Shown here: positions 9,358 through 18,052 of the stretch, in pieces
How positions within the stretch are numbered: position 1 is the stretch's first letter
Layout of the letters: the number at the start of each line of letters is the position of its first letter
NCBI RefSeq assembly: GCF_001514195.1
Contig: NZ_KQ948748.1
Coordinates: 1-64,000 of the forward strand
Origin: Streptomyces griseorubiginosus
GTDB taxonomy: Bacteria > Actinomycetota > Actinomycetes > Streptomycetales > Streptomycetaceae
Direction of reading: 5' to 3'
DNA length: 64,000 bases
Position numbers and translations under genes: made by a program
The notes under the pieces: generated by a model
Told to the model about the DNA's origin: nothing
Databases searched by the model: none
What the model saw: only the letters and a program-made list of their open reading frames with translations

Positions 9358-9968
9358 GGGCGGATCTCCTGACGGAAGGACGCGTTGCCGACCTCGTCCG
9401 GGAACAGGTCGTAGATCAGGTCTTTGAGCTCGGTGCCGGACATGGCGGCGAGGTTGCCGCGCATGGCCTCGCAGCGCCGGACCAGCGGCTGGAACTCGCT
9501 TGTTTGCATGAGCCGCTCTGCTGCTCTGTTGCCGGCGGCTTTCAGCTTTACCCGTTCGGGAGTGTGACTGGTCGTGATGGTGACCAGGTCGCGGGAGACG
9601 AGGAAGGCCAGGAACTGGCGGTAGCGGTGATCCCAAGGGCCGTACCTGTAGCGGATCATCGGTGCCTCGACCTCGCTGGCGTCCTCAGCGAGGAAGGCGT
9701 CGCGCAGCTCGACCACCTCAGGAAGCGCAGCGTGCGCCCGCTCGAGGAATCCCGGATAGCGCAGGAAGAAGTCGAGTTTGGCGAACTTGGTGCGTCCTGC
9801 GATGTAGGGGCCCGGTTCCTCGCCGCACAGATGGATCATCAGCAGCAACCGTGCGGCGTGAAAGTCCGGCGAATCGTCTGGATCCCAGGGCCGGTGCAGC
9901 GGGGGTACCACCCGGCTACCGATCTTCGCTCCGGGCGCGGGTGTTCGGGTACGCCTCGTCTCAGGCAT
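9354..9968 (-). CDS. Middle component of ABC-three-component-type system
   Basis: 204-residue acidic protein with no catalytic motif. Residues 30-110 are helical, and 115-165 (RYRQFLAFLVSRDLVTITTS... ) read like a winged helix, as expected of the small wHTH middle component of ABC-3C operons. It starts eight bases inside the end of the nuclease gene and ends in a four-base ATGA overlap with the ATPase gene, so the three are translationally coupled. Identification depends mainly on the operon position and size, plus the phrase F-x-K-L-D-F-x-L-R-Y, which I associate with this component. Confidence 0.7.
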   Translation of the reverse strand: MPETRRTRTPAPGAKIGSRVVPPLHRPWDPDDSPDFHAARLLLMIHLCGEEPGPYIAGRTKFAKLDFFLRYPGFLERAHAALPEVVELRDAFLAEDASEVEAPMIRYRYGPWDHRYRQFLAFLVSRDLVTITTSHTPERVKLKAAGNRAAERLMQTSEFQPLVRRCEAMRGNLAAMSGTELKDLIYDLFPDEVGNASFRQEIRP

Positions 9969-11055
9969 CGGCGTACCTGTTCTGACAACGTGCTGTGATG
10001 TCGCACAGCACCGCCAAAGCGTCAGTGAGACTGACGTGACCGCCGGCTACTTCCGGCATCTCGCTGACCGCCGAAATTGTTGCGAGGTAGGCAGCCGGGC
10101 CGGCCTCAAGGAGACCGCCGCGGCGCTTGGCCATGGTGACCGTGCAGATCGAGTTGATCTTGTCAGCCAGATCGTCGAACTGCTGACGGCGTGCACCGAT
10201 GCTTGACCGGCGCCTACGCCGGAAGGCGAGCATGGCGTCGTGCTGGCCTTCCGCTTCGGTGTCCGGGACGCCGGCGGGCCGCAGTTTTTGCTGCAACGGC
10301 ATCAGCAGCTCCGTCGAACCGTCCTGCCTGCGACCGGTGACCTTGCGAACGCATTCTTCAAGTGCTGCCCGGAATTCGTCCGCTGTGAAGTGCCGGGGGC
10401 GAAGGGCTCGAGCCTGGCGAGAGATGCAGTCCGCGATGAGCCACGTCATCACGTCCACCACCTCTGTGATGCACGGCTCCTGCCCCAGACAGGCTCTGAC
10501 CAACGGCGCCAGACGCTGGAGCACTTCCCCTTCGACATGCTCGATCGTGCGCGCCTCGACCAATACATCAAGGCGGTCGATGCACCACGCGACATCACGG
10601 CCGTCGGGCAGGCTCAGGCCCTTCAACCGGCTGATGGCGTCATCCCGGACAGCCGCGCTGACCGGCTCACGGGACTGACTGCGTTCCACGGCGAACTCAA
10701 ACAAGTCCCGCTGGGGCGTCTCGTTGACGATGAACGTAAAGCGCGTGCCATCAGGCAGAGGCTTACCCAAGAAGAGCTTGCCCAGATAGCTCGTGTCCAC
10801 CGACTTCTTCGGGCTTTCAGGCCGGCAGACGCTGGCCACGCTATGCCGCACGCCGGCTTCCTCGATCGTCTTGACCTGCCGGTAGACGGGCGCGTCACCC
10901 CGATGGCAGAGGATGTCCTCCAGGTCCTCCCACGAGACAGCCGTCCAACATCCATCCAGCATGTCCAGGCAGTCCAGGAGAGTTACCACGTCCTGGTAGG
11001 CAAACCCGCGTCGGCTTCGCCGCCCTCCATCAGCAGGTGCGAGGCTCACCGGCAC
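9961..11055 (-). CDS. DUF4297-like nuclease effector of ABC-three-component-type system
   Basis: 364 residues, GTG start. Residues 10-60 (RRSRRGFAYQDVVTLLDCLD, then WEDLEDI, then YRQVKTIE) match the DUF4297/Cap4-like PD-(D/E)XK nuclease pattern G-F-x-Y-Q...E-D...Q-V-K. The central and C-terminal 200 residues are alpha-helical and probably form the domain that docks onto the ATPase. It is the first gene of the operon, with overlaps into the next two. By analogy with Cap4 and other DUF4297 effectors it would cut double-stranded DNA when licensed by the partner proteins. The DNA ligand or trigger is unknown. Confidence 0.75.
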   Translation of the reverse strand: MPVSLAPADGGRRSRRGFAYQDVVTLLDCLDMLDGCWTAVSWEDLEDILCHRGDAPVYRQVKTIEEAGVRHSVASVCRPESPKKSVDTSYLGKLFLGKPLPDGTRFTFIVNETPQRDLFEFAVERSQSREPVSAAVRDDAISRLKGLSLPDGRDVAWCIDRLDVLVEARTIEHVEGEVLQRLAPLVRACLGQEPCITEVVDVMTWLIADCISRQARALRPRHFTADEFRAALEECVRKVTGRRQDGSTELLMPLQQKLRPAGVPDTEAEGQHDAMLAFRRRRRSSIGARRQQFDDLADKINSICTVTMAKRRGGLLEAGPAAYLATISAVSEMPEVAGGHVSLTDALAVLCDITARCQNRYADA

Positions 11056-11286
11056 CCCCGAAGCGCCACGGTTGACTTCCTTCCGCCGTACAGACGGCGC
11101 GAATGCCTATTCGCACAGCACCCCCAACCACACTCTGCGAGACGGCAGTAGATCACCACTCAACCCGAGACGGCAACGGTGCGCGCAGCACGCATAGCAG
11201 CGCGTGTTCGGGACCGAAGCCCTGCGGCACTCCGGCAATGAAGTTGATGGCCGGATCCTCGACTCGATCCTCGCCCAACAGCCGCT

Positions 11287-11450
11287 GGCCGCCGCGTTGG
11301 CCGAGATGCCGTGGGTGCCGGCCACACTGACTGTGATCGACTTCCCGGACGTCACCGGCCGGTGACACCCCGGTGCCGTTTCGTGTGTCGAGCACGCGGA
11401 CGGGGCTGACGGGCGCGTAGGTGTGCCTGTACTGGGCGTGGCTGAAGATC
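11287..11450 (-). pseudogene. Fragment of secreted VLDTRNGTG-repeat protein
   Basis: The minus strand contains HTYAPVSPVRVLDTRNGTG and, one frame over, SGKSITVSVAGTHGISANAA. Together these are the start of the repeat that precedes or follows FG-GAP modules in Streptomyces secreted proteins. A one-base shift separates the halves and the similarity stops abruptly near 11287, where a different reading frame on the plus strand begins. It is a relic; related intact proteins lie at 15-18 kb. Confidence 0.6.
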
Positions 11451-11704
11451 CCGGCGGTATGGCTGCTGCTCAACCTGCGTTCCCCGACGGCCTGCACTGG
11501 CGACGTACGAGGTACCGACCTCTCGTGGTCTCGCTGTGAGACTGAGAGGTCGTCGGGCCACGGTGACCAGGCGGCGTGCAGCATTTCCGATGGTCGTGAC
11601 GGTGTGATGGGAGTCCGGATTGTGCTTGAGGCCCTCTGGATTAGTTCGGCGCGCTGAAGGGGCGGTTGCTGGGTATAGTGCGGGTACGACCTCTTACTCA
11701 GGCA

Positions 11705-11742
11705 CAGGGGCCCCGCCGATGCTTCGGCGGGGCCCCTGTTTT
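11705..11742. terminator. Strong intrinsic terminator hairpin
   Basis: CAGGGGCCCCGCCGA and its exact complement flank a four-base loop TGCT; the plus strand continues TTTT. The 15-bp GC stem is the best terminator shape in the window. It lies just beyond the stop of the leftward wHTH gene at 11754 and probably serves it, although the T-run favours rightward transcription; a short rightward transcript from near 11670 is possible. Confidence 0.75.
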
Positions 11743-11753
11743 GTCTGCTCGGG

Positions 11754-12179
11754 TCAGGCGACCTGCAGGTTGGGCCGTCCGTCGGCCGCGGGCGGGACCG
11801 CGCGGTAGGCGGGCAGCTTGAGGTTGGGCATGTCGCCGGCCTTGATGCTGGCGATGGTTGCCCGGAAGGCGGCCTCCATGTCCTGGTGGCTGGCGTACTT
11901 CGCGGCCAGGGGGTGGAGACGGTAGGAGTTGCCCTTGCCGCGGTTGCCGTCCTCGTTCTGCGGGCGCAGGACGATGTTCAGTTCGCATAGCGGGGCCATG
12001 AGGTTGCTGATGGCCTGCGGGGTCACGCCGTACTCGGTGGCCATGCCCTTTTGCCGCACAGGCAGGTGGCCGCCGAAGTCTGAGCGGTAGAGCAGGTACT
12101 GCAGGAATTTGACGGTGGCCCCGGAGACGGGCAGGGCCCAGATGCGTTCGGACACGACCGGCGACATGACCTCAGCCAT
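11754..12179 (-). CDS. Winged-helix protein, plasmid replication/regulation type
   Basis: 141 residues. VKFLQYLLYRSDFGGHLPVR and YGVTPQAISNLMAPLCELNIV form a clear winged helix-turn-helix; the segment NRGKGNSYRLHP is the wing. The C-terminal 50 residues are Pro/Ala rich. It follows the larger wHTH gene by 48 bp on the same strand and has GGAAGGGAG before its ATG. Paired wHTH proteins of this kind occur beside plasmid origins in Streptomyces, where one binds repeats. The fold is MarR-like, so a simple transcription factor is an alternative. Confidence 0.7.
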   Translation of the reverse strand: MAEVMSPVVSERIWALPVSGATVKFLQYLLYRSDFGGHLPVRQKGMATEYGVTPQAISNLMAPLCELNIVLRPQNEDGNRGKGNSYRLHPLAAKYASHQDMEAAFRATIASIKAGDMPNLKLPAYRAVPPAADGRPNLQVA

Positions 12180-12227
12180 CGGTCTCCCTTCCTCGTATGG
12201 GCCAGCAGGACGGTTGGTGGTTGCGTG

Positions 12228-12911
12228 TCACCCTGTACGCCTTCCCGTTCCGTAGTCAGGGCGCTCGGTGAAGTCGAGGTCGAGCTGCTCCTGGTGGACA
12301 TCGGGTCCGATGCCGTTCGGGAAGGCCTCGGGGTCACGTTTGTGCTGGACGGCGATCTGTTCCAGGACGGCATGCTGGGCGGCGCTGTTGCCGTGGAACC
12401 ACAGGCGGACGTTCAGCTGGATCAGGCCGTTTCCGAGTTGCTCGACCCACTTGTAGCCGACCAGGGCCCTGATGGCTCGGTTGACCGTGGAGCGGGTGAT
12501 GCGCTTGCCGCCCTTTTTCTCGGCGAGCTTGTTGAGGCCGTCGGTGATCTCCTGCTGGGTGTACTGGGCGATGCCGGTGCCGCGCTGCTGGCCGCCGGCG
12601 ACGTAGAGGAACACGCACAGCTGGGACTTGGTGATGGAGTTGGCGACAGCGAGCTGGGCCAGGAGCTGGGTGAACCAGTTCGAGGCCAGGCTGTATCCGG
12701 CGTCGCCCGCCATGTCGTGGACGGCCGTGGGGTGGGACTCGTACTCGAACGTGACGTTCTTCAGCTTGCGGCGGCCGCGGGGGTCGGTGTTCTGGGGGAC
12801 GTCGCCGAGCTGCTCTCCAAGGACCTGGAGGAGGTCGTCGAAGCCCACATCGTCCGATGCGGCGTCAGGGACAGCTCGGGGCCGTCGGCGTGCTGGTGGA
12901 TCAGATGTCAC
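12228..12911 (-). CDS. RepL-like/replication-initiator-like winged-helix protein
   Basis: 227 residues from a GTG start placed after a strong AAGGAGG site. Residues 95-180 (VANSITKSQLCVFLYVAGG, QYTQQEITDGLNKLAEKK, TRSTVNRAIRALVGYKWVEQ) are a winged helix, followed by LNVRLWFHGNSAAQHAVLE, which resembles the segment after the wHTH in RepL and related initiators. The N-terminal 60 residues are charged and probably flexible. It is the first gene of a two-gene unit and lies next to four dyad repeats. Replication initiation is an inference; transcriptional control of this unit is the alternative. Confidence 0.6.
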   Translation of the reverse strand: MTSDPPARRRPRAVPDAASDDVGFDDLLQVLGEQLGDVPQNTDPRGRRKLKNVTFEYESHPTAVHDMAGDAGYSLASNWFTQLLAQLAVANSITKSQLCVFLYVAGGQQRGTGIAQYTQQEITDGLNKLAEKKGGKRITRSTVNRAIRALVGYKWVEQLGNGLIQLNVRLWFHGNSAAQHAVLEQIAVQHKRDPEAFPNGIGPDVHQEQLDLDFTERPDYGTGRRTG

Positions 12912-12952
12912 AGGACCTCCTTCGTTACTCAGGCGATCCAGAGACTAGCCCA

Positions 12953-13238
12953 AATATCAACCAGGACTTGTCTTTTGCTGCAGCGGCGCGCCGGATGGTA
13001 TCTCGAAGAGGTGTCTCTCGCATCGGGCGGTCGGAGAATCAACTGCAGCTTGAGATTCAGGACGAGCCCGCAGCAGAAATCAACCACAGCTTGATTTCAT
13101 GTGTCGCAATGGAGGCACATTCCCTCGGTCAACCTCTCACTCCCCCAGCACCCTCACGCCGGGCGACCATGCCTGTGACCTGCGACGTTCCCCACGGGGA
13201 TGCACCCGGGCAAGAATCAAGCACTGCTTGAGTTTCGG
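12953..13238. repeat. Four TCAA-N7-TTGA dyads (iterons/operators)
   Basis: Four copies of a dyad with TCAA, seven bases, then TTG(A/T): TCAA at 12957, 13039, 13080 and 13217. The best, 13076-13098, has perfect eight-base arms GAAATCAA and TTGATTTC; the others match GAATCAA with CTTGAG. The spacer tends to (c)cacagc or ctgc(a)gc. They fill the region upstream of the winged-helix initiator-like gene. They could be origin iterons, operators or both. The whole 12912-13934 stretch has no confident gene. Confidence 0.7.
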
Positions 13239-13934
13239 ACTTTGATGTGCCCGCCAGGTTGACATTTCCGACCCTCAAATGTGCTCCCGAGAGCACTCCC
13301 GGACCCGCAAAACACCAGGTCAGAGGACTGTTTGCCCGCGCTCTTCTTAAAAAAGAGGGATGCCGGGTGCAACCGTGACGCCACCACTCAGAGGGCAGTC
13401 CGACGACCGTCGAACGACCAACTGGTGCTCCCACCCGCCAAGGTGACCACTCACTCAGCCCTCACGTCGCCGCACCACAGAACAGCACCCCTGCCAGCCT
13501 CGAGCATGCCCACTCTCAAGCGGAGGTACCCGCACCACCCACTCGATCAGCCACGCCTCTTCATTGAAGTCGTCACGGTCGTAACCACCCGAGACTCAGC
13601 ACCGTTGATGCTGTCCACCACCTGCACAGCTACACAACGCCGCACGCGAAGCGAGCGAACCACCCAGTGGTTTCCCATATGAGCCGACAAGAGCTGCACT
13701 CTGCTATAGCCGCAAGACCGAGGCCGCGAAGCCCGCGCAAGCCACCGACTCGACCACCTGGGCAAGACGGCACGCTTACTACCCGCTTTGGGCGGGTTCG
13801 TGTGCGGTAGAGGTTGGCCCTCCAAGCAAGGTTCATGAACAGTCGACGGTGGACGACTCGCATGGCAGATACTCGGTAGACGGCCGGGACTCTGACGTCT
13901 GACTGCGTCTGAGCCCGGGGGACTCGGGGGGATC

Positions 13935-14065
13935 ATGAGCGAGCTGGACCGGATCTTCGATCCGGAGTACACGGCGACCGACCTGTTCACAGACCGCGTG
14001 CCCGAGCACGCGGCGTTCGCTGCCGCGCTGCGCCACCAGCACGGCAACGTCGTCTGTGGTGAGGC
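13935..14065 (+). pseudogene. 5' fragment of an ATP-binding STAND/TPR protein
   Basis: Starts ATG after GGGGGG and encodes MSELDRIFDPEYTATDLFTD followed by RVPEHAAFAAALRHQHGNVV, the signature N-terminus of a Streptomyces ATP-binding/TPR family whose next element should be a P-loop. The frame departs at about 14065 and no P-loop follows, so the gene was cut by insertion or deletion. The adjacent DNA is IS debris. Confidence 0.55.
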
Positions 14066-14404
14066 AAAGGTGAGCACGTTGTTCCGCCGTCGCCGGCCGA
14101 TCCGAGCGCGGCCCAGGTAATCGAGGATTCCGAGTGCTGGATCAGCCGTTCGTAGTCACGGGCGTGACGGCCACCCTTCAGTCAACCCAGCTCAGATTCC
14201 AGCCCTCGAAGCCACTGTCCGGGCCCACCGTCTTGTCGCTGGTGTTCCTCGCGACCACCGCTGAAGAAGCTGCGGGCGGCGAAGAAACGCGACTCGTCGC
14301 GGGTGGTGATCAATTCCTCTCAGTCCGGGCGGCCCGCAGGGGCTCGGAAGCGGTCCCAGCGCAGTGGACCGCGCACGTCCGGGCAGCAGGCACCGCGTCC
14401 TCAC

Positions 14405-14575
14405 CGACGGCTAGGGCATCCCGTCGCGGTGTCGCTGACCGGCGGCAACCGCAACGACGTCCCCGAACTGCCGCACTTGCTCGACAAGGTCACGGCAGTA
14501 GCCGGTGTCGTCGGCCACCCGCGCCGGCGCCCTGATGCCCTGCTCGCTGATTGGGGCTACGACCGAGGCCGAGGG
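14405..14575 (+). pseudogene. IS5-family transposase fragment
   Basis: Encodes GHPVAVSLTGGNRNDVPELP and ALLADWGYDRG, the mid-part of IS5-type (IS1647-like) DDE transposases where DGQGIPLAVxLTGGNRND and ADxGYD are conserved. Both the N-terminus and the C-terminus are missing. It abuts an oppositely oriented IS21 relic. Confidence 0.65.
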
Positions 14576-14579
14576 TGAA

Positions 14580-14862
14580 GTCCCAGCCGCCGAAACGGCC
14601 GATCTGCCCCTCGACCCCGCCCTTCCATGGGCGCCGCGGCTTCCGGGCCGGCAGTGGAGGGCTTCCCATTCGCAGTGGGAGCCGAATGCCGTTCAGCGCT
14701 CGGCCTCGACGCGATGCCGGGTGAAGCCCCACCTGGGCGACCGCCGCCCCAAGATTGTCGTAGCGGACCTTCCCGGTCGACGGCCCGCCCCAACCCATGA
14801 GACCGGCGCACGCGCTGCACGCCCCACCGGGCAGTGCCGTGGTCCCCGTAGCCGGTACGGAG
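14580..14862 (-). pseudogene. IS21-family IstA fragment
   Basis: The minus strand carries GKVRYDNLGAAVAQV, then in a shifted frame GFTRHRVEAER, then KGGVEGQIGRF, all from the catalytic core to C-terminal region of IS21 IstA (RYDNL...F..HY...P..KG.VE..VG..RR). Two frameshifts are present and the IstB gene is absent. Confidence 0.65.
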
Positions 14863-14986
14863 CTCCTGTGCCCGGCCGGAAAAACATCGCCCACCCGCAC
14901 AACCCTTTGATCACCCCAGGAGTCTTGCGAGCACTGTCCATGACAGCGCCATGTCACGTTCCGCTGCACGCTCCCTGGAGTAGCCC

Positions 14987-16423
14987 GTGCGTAAACGCAC
15001 TCTGCTGATGTCTGCGACTCTGCTGGCCTCCGGCCTCACCCCCCTGGCCATGGCGAGCGCCGAGGCTGCCGTCGGCACACCGGGCGACGTGAACAAGGAC
15101 GGGTACCGCGACGTGGTCGTCTCCGCCCCGAACGCCACCGTGGCAGGGCGCGCGAAGGCCGGTGCCGTGCTGGTGCTCTACGGCACCGCGCACGGCATCG
15201 ATCCCTCCCGGCGCACCGTGCTCACACAGAACTCCACCGGCATCCCGGGCGCGGCCGAGGCCGGTGACCTCTTCGGCGCGGCCGTCGTCGTCTCCGACCT
15301 GAACCGGGACGGTTACAGCGACCTCGTCGTCGGTTCACCCGGCGAGGACGTCGCGGGCGACGACGGCGGAGGCTCGGTCACCGTCGTTTACGGCACGTCC
15401 TCGGGCCTGACGAAGGCGAAGCCGGTCCAAGACCCCTGGCCGTCGTCCCACGACGCGTACGGGCGGACGCTGGCCGTGGGCACCTACAACGGCCTCAACC
15501 CGGTCAACGACGGCAAGCTGTCGATCGCCGTGGGTGCCAACGACGCCGAAGTCGCCTTCGTACCGGCCGACCTGACGGCGCAGTCCGGGACTTCGGGCAA
15601 CGGCTTCGCGTTCAACCCGGCCTACGGCATCGTCGCGTTGACGGCGATAGATCTGCCGAACACCGACGACGACCGCCTGATCGTCCACGGCCGGGGCGTC
15701 GGGGACGGCGGCTGGGGCTACGACGGGACGGGTGACGACCCCGGCACCCGCTTCGCGGACCCGGCCGGCTTCGAGGGCGGCGACCTGCCCGCGGGCACCA
15801 CGTCCGCGGTGGGGGACCTGGACGGCAACGGCTCCCCCGATCTCGTCATCGGCAACCCCGAGGACCCTTCGCAGAGCCCGGACGCCTCCCTCGGCGGCGA
15901 GGTCACCGTCTATTACGACGCCGGCTCCTCGGGCTCGCCCAGCCGGGTCCAGACCATCACGCAGGACACGGCGGGCGTGCCCGGTGCCGGTGAGGCGAAG
16001 GACCGCTTCGGTGCCTCCGTCGCGATCGGCGACACCGACAAGGACGGTCGCGCCGACCTCGTGATCGGAGCCCCGGGCGAGAACGGCGCGAGCGGCGCGG
16101 TCACCGTCGTACGCGGCACGGCCGGACTGCTGGATGTCGCACACGCTCGCGTCTGGACGCAGAACACCGCGGGTGTGGCAGGCAGTTCGGAAACCGGCGA
16201 CGCCTTCGGGTCGGCCGTGCGGATCGTCGACACGAACAAGGACGGCTACGGCGACCTCGTCGTCGCCGCCTCCGGTGAGAACGGCGGCGCGGGTGCGCTG
16301 TGGTCACTGCGCGGCTCGGCCGCGTCGGTCACCGCGGCCGCCTCCGTCAACGTCGGCACTGGCGGCGCGGGCCTCGGCTCCGCAGGCGCCGCCCGCCTCG
16401 GAAGCGTGGTGACCGGCCCGTGA
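14987..16423 (+). CDS. Secreted FG-GAP/VCBS repeat protein
   Basis: 478 residues, GTG start with GGAG upstream. A Sec signal peptide (MRKRTLLMSATLLASGLTPL, cleavage after AEA) is followed by beta-propeller FG-GAP repeats; D-x-N-x-D-G-x-x-D/V calcium-type loops are seen in VNKDGYRDVVV, LNRDGYSDLVV, LDGNGSPDLVI, TDKDGRADLVI and TNKDGYGDLVV. The repeat count fits a seven-bladed integrin-alpha-like propeller. It is exported and probably cell-surface or released. The next gene is a paralogue whose possible GTG start overlaps this stop, so the two are probably co-transcribed. The substrate is unknown. Confidence 0.85.
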   Translation: MRKRTLLMSATLLASGLTPLAMASAEAAVGTPGDVNKDGYRDVVVSAPNATVAGRAKAGAVLVLYGTAHGIDPSRRTVLTQNSTGIPGAAEAGDLFGAAVVVSDLNRDGYSDLVVGSPGEDVAGDDGGGSVTVVYGTSSGLTKAKPVQDPWPSSHDAYGRTLAVGTYNGLNPVNDGKLSIAVGANDAEVAFVPADLTAQSGTSGNGFAFNPAYGIVALTAIDLPNTDDDRLIVHGRGVGDGGWGYDGTGDDPGTRFADPAGFEGGDLPAGTTSAVGDLDGNGSPDLVIGNPEDPSQSPDASLGGEVTVYYDAGSSGSPSRVQTITQDTAGVPGAGEAKDRFGASVAIGDTDKDGRADLVIGAPGENGASGAVTVVRGTAGLLDVAHARVWTQNTAGVAGSSETGDAFGSAVRIVDTNKDGYGDLVVAASGENGGAGALWSLRGSAASVTAAASVNVGTGGAGLGSAGAARLGSVVTGP

Positions 16424-16467
16424 CCCGCCTCCGCCCCGCCCCGCACGCCCCCGAACCCGGAGCCGTC

Positions 16468-17970
16468 ATGCCGCACCCCCCGCAGGTCCGCACCTCCCGC
16501 GGATTCTCCTCCCGCTTCCTGAGCGCCGCGATCGCCGTCAGCGCGACCACCACACTGACCGCGGTCGTCCTGCCGGCCGGCGCGGCGGCCGCCGCCGCGC
16601 CCTACCGCGGCGCCAACACCGCCGCCGTCCAGGATGACTTCAACGGTGACGGCTACCGTGACCTGGCCGTCGGAGCGCCCGGAGCGGCCGACGGCACGGT
16701 GGACGCCGCGGGTGCGGTCGTCGTGCTGTACGGCTCGGCGAGCGGAGTCTCGGCCGCCCGCCGCACGGTCATCACCCAGGCCACCACCGGGGTACCCGGA
16801 ACGCCGGAGGAATGGGACGGGTTCGGCACGGCCGTCACGTCGGCCGACCTCGACCGCGACGGCTACGCCGACCTGCTCGTCGGCACACCCTCCGAGTCCG
16901 CCGGCACCATGGGAGGCGTCGGCTCGCTGACCGTGGTGTGGGGAGGCCCGACCGGCCTCAAGGGCGGAGCCTCCATCTCCCCGCCCACCGGGCTCGACGA
17001 GGGCTGCGGTTTCGCGGCCGGTCTGGCCGTAGGTGACGTCACCGGTGACGGTGCACCCGACCTCTCGGTCACCGGCAACTGTGGCGCCACCACCTACACC
17101 GGGCCGTTCACCCGTACCGGCGGCGCCGCGCAGCGGCACTTCGTCAACGAACTCGGGACCAACCGCGGTGTCGTCATGGGGGACGTCGACGGCGACGGAC
17201 GCGCCGAGCGCTTCTGGCTGCCCGGCCCCACCGACGGGGACGTGAGCGGACCCGTCTACGCCGAGGGCGACGACGGCCGCTACACCGAACTGCCGCTCGC
17301 CGACGGTCTGTCCGGACAGATCGGCGACATCAACGGCGACGGCTACGGTGACCTGGTCACCGGAGTGCCCTACGACGCCTCCCTCACGTCCGGGGCCACC
17401 CCCGCCCACCGCGGCGGCGAGATCCAGGTGCTCTACGGCAGCGCGCAGGGCATCAACCCCACGCAGAAGCCCCAGACCATCCACCAGGACACCGCGGGCG
17501 TGCCCGGCGCCGGCGAGGACGGCGACCTGTTCGGGATCTCCCTCGCCGTCGGGGACACCAACGGCGACACGTACGCCGACGTCCTCGTCGGCACTCCGGG
17601 AGAGGCCATGGGGTCCGCCCACTACGCGGGCAGTGCGACCCTGTTGCGCGGATCGGCCTCCGGTCTCACCACGGCCGGAGCGAAGGGCTACACCCAGAAC
17701 ACCACTGGCGTGCCCGGGGCCGCCGAGAGCGGCGACAGATTCGGCGCCGCCACCCACCTCGTCGACGTCACCAAGGACGGCAAAGCCGAGGTCATGGTGG
17801 GCGCGCCCGGCGAAAACTCCGACGGTCTGCTGTGGACCGCCAGGGGATCCGCGGCCGGGCCCATGACCAGCGGCTCCACGGCCACGGGCGGAACCGGCGC
17901 CGGACTCAAGCGCAGGTACGCCGACATCGACTTCGGTGCGGCCCTGCCGGGAGCCCAGTCCACCACCTGA
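16468..17970 (+). CDS. Secreted FG-GAP/VCBS repeat protein, paralogue
   Basis: About 500 residues. The ATG chosen follows GGAG by five bases; a GTG at 16420 overlapping the previous stop would add 16 residues. A signal peptide (basic start, then SAAIAVSATTTLTAVVLPAG, AAA cleavage region) precedes seven FG-GAP-like blades with DxNxDGxxD loops (FNGDGYRDLAV, LDRDGYADLLV, VDGDGRAERFW, INGDGYGDLVT, TNGDTYADVLV, TKDGKAEVMV). It is similar in architecture to the preceding gene, suggesting tandem duplication. Ligand is unknown. Confidence 0.85.
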   Translation: MPHPPQVRTSRGFSSRFLSAAIAVSATTTLTAVVLPAGAAAAAAPYRGANTAAVQDDFNGDGYRDLAVGAPGAADGTVDAAGAVVVLYGSASGVSAARRTVITQATTGVPGTPEEWDGFGTAVTSADLDRDGYADLLVGTPSESAGTMGGVGSLTVVWGGPTGLKGGASISPPTGLDEGCGFAAGLAVGDVTGDGAPDLSVTGNCGATTYTGPFTRTGGAAQRHFVNELGTNRGVVMGDVDGDGRAERFWLPGPTDGDVSGPVYAEGDDGRYTELPLADGLSGQIGDINGDGYGDLVTGVPYDASLTSGATPAHRGGEIQVLYGSAQGINPTQKPQTIHQDTAGVPGAGEDGDLFGISLAVGDTNGDTYADVLVGTPGEAMGSAHYAGSATLLRGSASGLTTAGAKGYTQNTTGVPGAAESGDRFGAATHLVDVTKDGKAEVMVGAPGENSDGLLWTARGSAAGPMTSGSTATGGTGAGLKRRYADIDFGAALPGAQSTT

Positions 17971-18052
17971 CGGGCCGATCTGCTCTCTGACTCTCGCGGG
18001 CCGCTCACGCACTGCATTGCCGTACCGGCCCCCTGTTCTGACTGGGACTCAC

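Noticed and set aside
11199..11364. Plus-strand fragment ending AALAEMPWVPATLTVIDFPD
   Set aside because: Reasonable codon bias but no start and no family; it abuts the secreted-protein relic and is too short to call.
13547..13863. Short minus-strand frames in the dyad region
   Set aside because: No start signals or conserved features; region better explained as regulatory or origin DNA.
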